Assembly: GCA_036971715.1 (NCBI GenBank) | Contig: JAVHJL010000003.1 | Span: forward strand, 434,001-498,000 | Source of the DNA: Arthrobotrys musiformis | Lineage: Eukaryota > Ascomycota > Orbiliomycetes > Orbiliales > Orbiliaceae | DNA length: 64,000 nt | Direction: 5' to 3' | Shown here: in pieces, positions 62,907 through 64,000 of the stretch | Layout of the letters: every line of letters begins with the position of its first letter | How positions within the stretch are numbered: the first letter of the stretch is position 1 | Made by a program: the position numbers and the translations under genes | The notes under the pieces: generated by a model | What the model saw: only the letters and a program-made list of their open reading frames with translations | Told to the model about the DNA's origin: nothing | The model's database searches: none

Positions 62907-64000
62907 ATGGATGAAAAAAAACTCATCGTGTTTATTCACCCGGACCTCGGGATCGGAGGAGCAGAACGACTAGTGGTCGACGCGGCAGTCGGGCTCCAGA
63001 ACCTGGGACATACAGTGCAGATATGGACCTCGCATTGCGATCCCGCACATTGCTTCGATGAATGCCGTGACGGTTTGTAATCACTTTCCTTTTATGAAGC
63101 GGCGGGGTTTAATCTCTAATCTACTCAATAGGCACCCTCAAAGTTGTCGTTCGAGGGAATCGGTTCCCGACTTCGATACTTGGTCGTTTCTCTATTCTTT
63201 GCGCGATAGTCCGGCAGCTTGATTTAATTACATATCTCCTCCTCGAAGACCCTGACCGCGCATTGGCGACAGATCTCTTTTTCGTCGACCAGCTGTCCGT
63301 CTGTGTTCCGATTCTCCGATATTTCCTCCAGGGGTCTAGAACACTTTTCTACTGTCACTTCCCAGATAAACTTCTTGCCTCAAGAAAATCAATTATCAAA
63401 TCGATATACCGTATACCCTTTGATTGGATCGAGGGATATACGACAGGTACGGCTGATGGGATCGTGGTTAACAGTAAATTTACGGCTGGCGTCTTTAAGG
63501 AGGCCTTTCCGAAGATTAATGTTGTCCCGAGGGTGGTATATCCTTGTGTAGACGTTAACGAGGACGAAAAGGGCCACACGAAACTTGAAGGAGAAAAGTA
63601 TCCATTCCTAAAAGGCGGAGACCGAAGGATCGTTTTATCAATCAATCGGTTCGAGAGGAAGAAGAATATTGGACTCGTCGTACATGCTTTTGCTGGCCTA
63701 ACCGAAGAGCAACGGAAGAAGGCGAGGTTAATTATTGCCGGTATGGTTCCCTAATTTTTTTTATTGGGCTGCACCTGTATTGCCGCAAAGACTAATTCCC
63801 CCTCGTAGGCGGTTACGACAATAGAGTTGCTGAAAACGTAGAGTACCATGGTGAACTTGAAAGGCTCTGTGACTCGTTAAATCTACGGCATGCAACATGC
63901 AGAAACTACATTTCATCTTTGACGATCCCATCGGATATTGATGTCCTTTTCCTGCCTTCCGTCCCGTCTTCACTGAAAACCTTTCTCCTACGAACTGCGA
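62907..64000 (+). CDS. ALG2: Alg2, alpha-1,3/1,6-mannosyltransferase of N-glycan assembly (5' part)
   Basis: Model join(62907..63072,63132..63740,63809..>64000); the gene runs off the right edge. Alg2 is a GT4 enzyme that adds the second and third mannoses to the dolichol-linked core on the cytosolic face of the ER. The start [20 protein letters not shown] carries the family's [11 protein letters not shown] loop. Next come [11 protein letters not shown], a hydrophobic segment ([17 protein letters not shown]), [25 protein letters not shown] and [11 protein letters not shown] of the nucleotide-sugar-binding half, and [15 protein letters not shown] at the edge. Both introns (59 and 68 nt) split Gly codons in phase 1; the first joins CRDG to [12 protein letters not shown]. 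About 320 residues are present of the usual 450-500. No defects were seen. Confidence 0.95.

Overview
The window looks like nuclear DNA of a filamentous ascomycete (Pezizomycotina). Several genes have short spliceosomal introns (55-340 nt) with GT..AG ends and CTAAC/CTAAT-like branch sites. The recognisable products are fungal: a Zn(II)2Cys6 protein, a ToxD-like reductase, a TRFH/Myb telobox protein and a fungus-specific P/S-rich protein. Coding density is low, with eight confident genes plus one doubtful, apparently broken gene in 64 kb. The long gene-free tracts are AT-rich and stop-riddled. This is the texture of a repeat-eroded, gene-sparse genome such as those of some Pezizomycetes (cup fungi, truffles). 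That placement is inference from gene content and density, not from a database match.

Layout. 1-8.6 kb: no convincing gene. 8.6-10.3 kb: a + strand P/S/T-rich protein with a conserved fungal C-terminal domain, followed by a T-rich flank and an eroded AT-rich tract to about 17 kb. 17.4-19.1 kb: a - strand mitochondrial pyruvate/branched-chain dehydrogenase kinase. 24.3-24.75 kb: a small - strand protein with good codon bias, a TATA box and a possible PP1-docking motif. 25-38.6 kb: a 13.5 kb gene desert. 39.3-42.3 kb: a TBF1-type telobox protein in two or more exons. 44.8-46.7 kb: a seven-exon - strand medium-chain reductase. 48.6-50.2 kb: an acyltransferase-3 membrane protein. 53.7-54.3 kb: a - strand gene whose reading frame looks broken in more than one place. 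59.2-60.2 kb: a small protein with two Zn2Cys6 clusters in tandem. 61.5-62.2 kb: a - strand mitochondrial-type protein of unknown function, head to head with ALG2 (62.9 kb onward), which runs off the right edge.

The genes do not form an obvious pathway or biosynthetic cluster. They are a mix of housekeeping functions (ALG2 in N-glycan assembly, dehydrogenase kinase in mitochondrial carbon flux, TBF1-type chromosome biology) and accessory functions (reductase, acyltransferase, zinc-cluster protein). The most unusual single observation is the tandem zinc cluster, whose two copies are cut by an intron at the same place and phase. This points to an exon-level internal duplication. All splice models were built by hand from frame and splice-site logic. 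No alignment or search was run.
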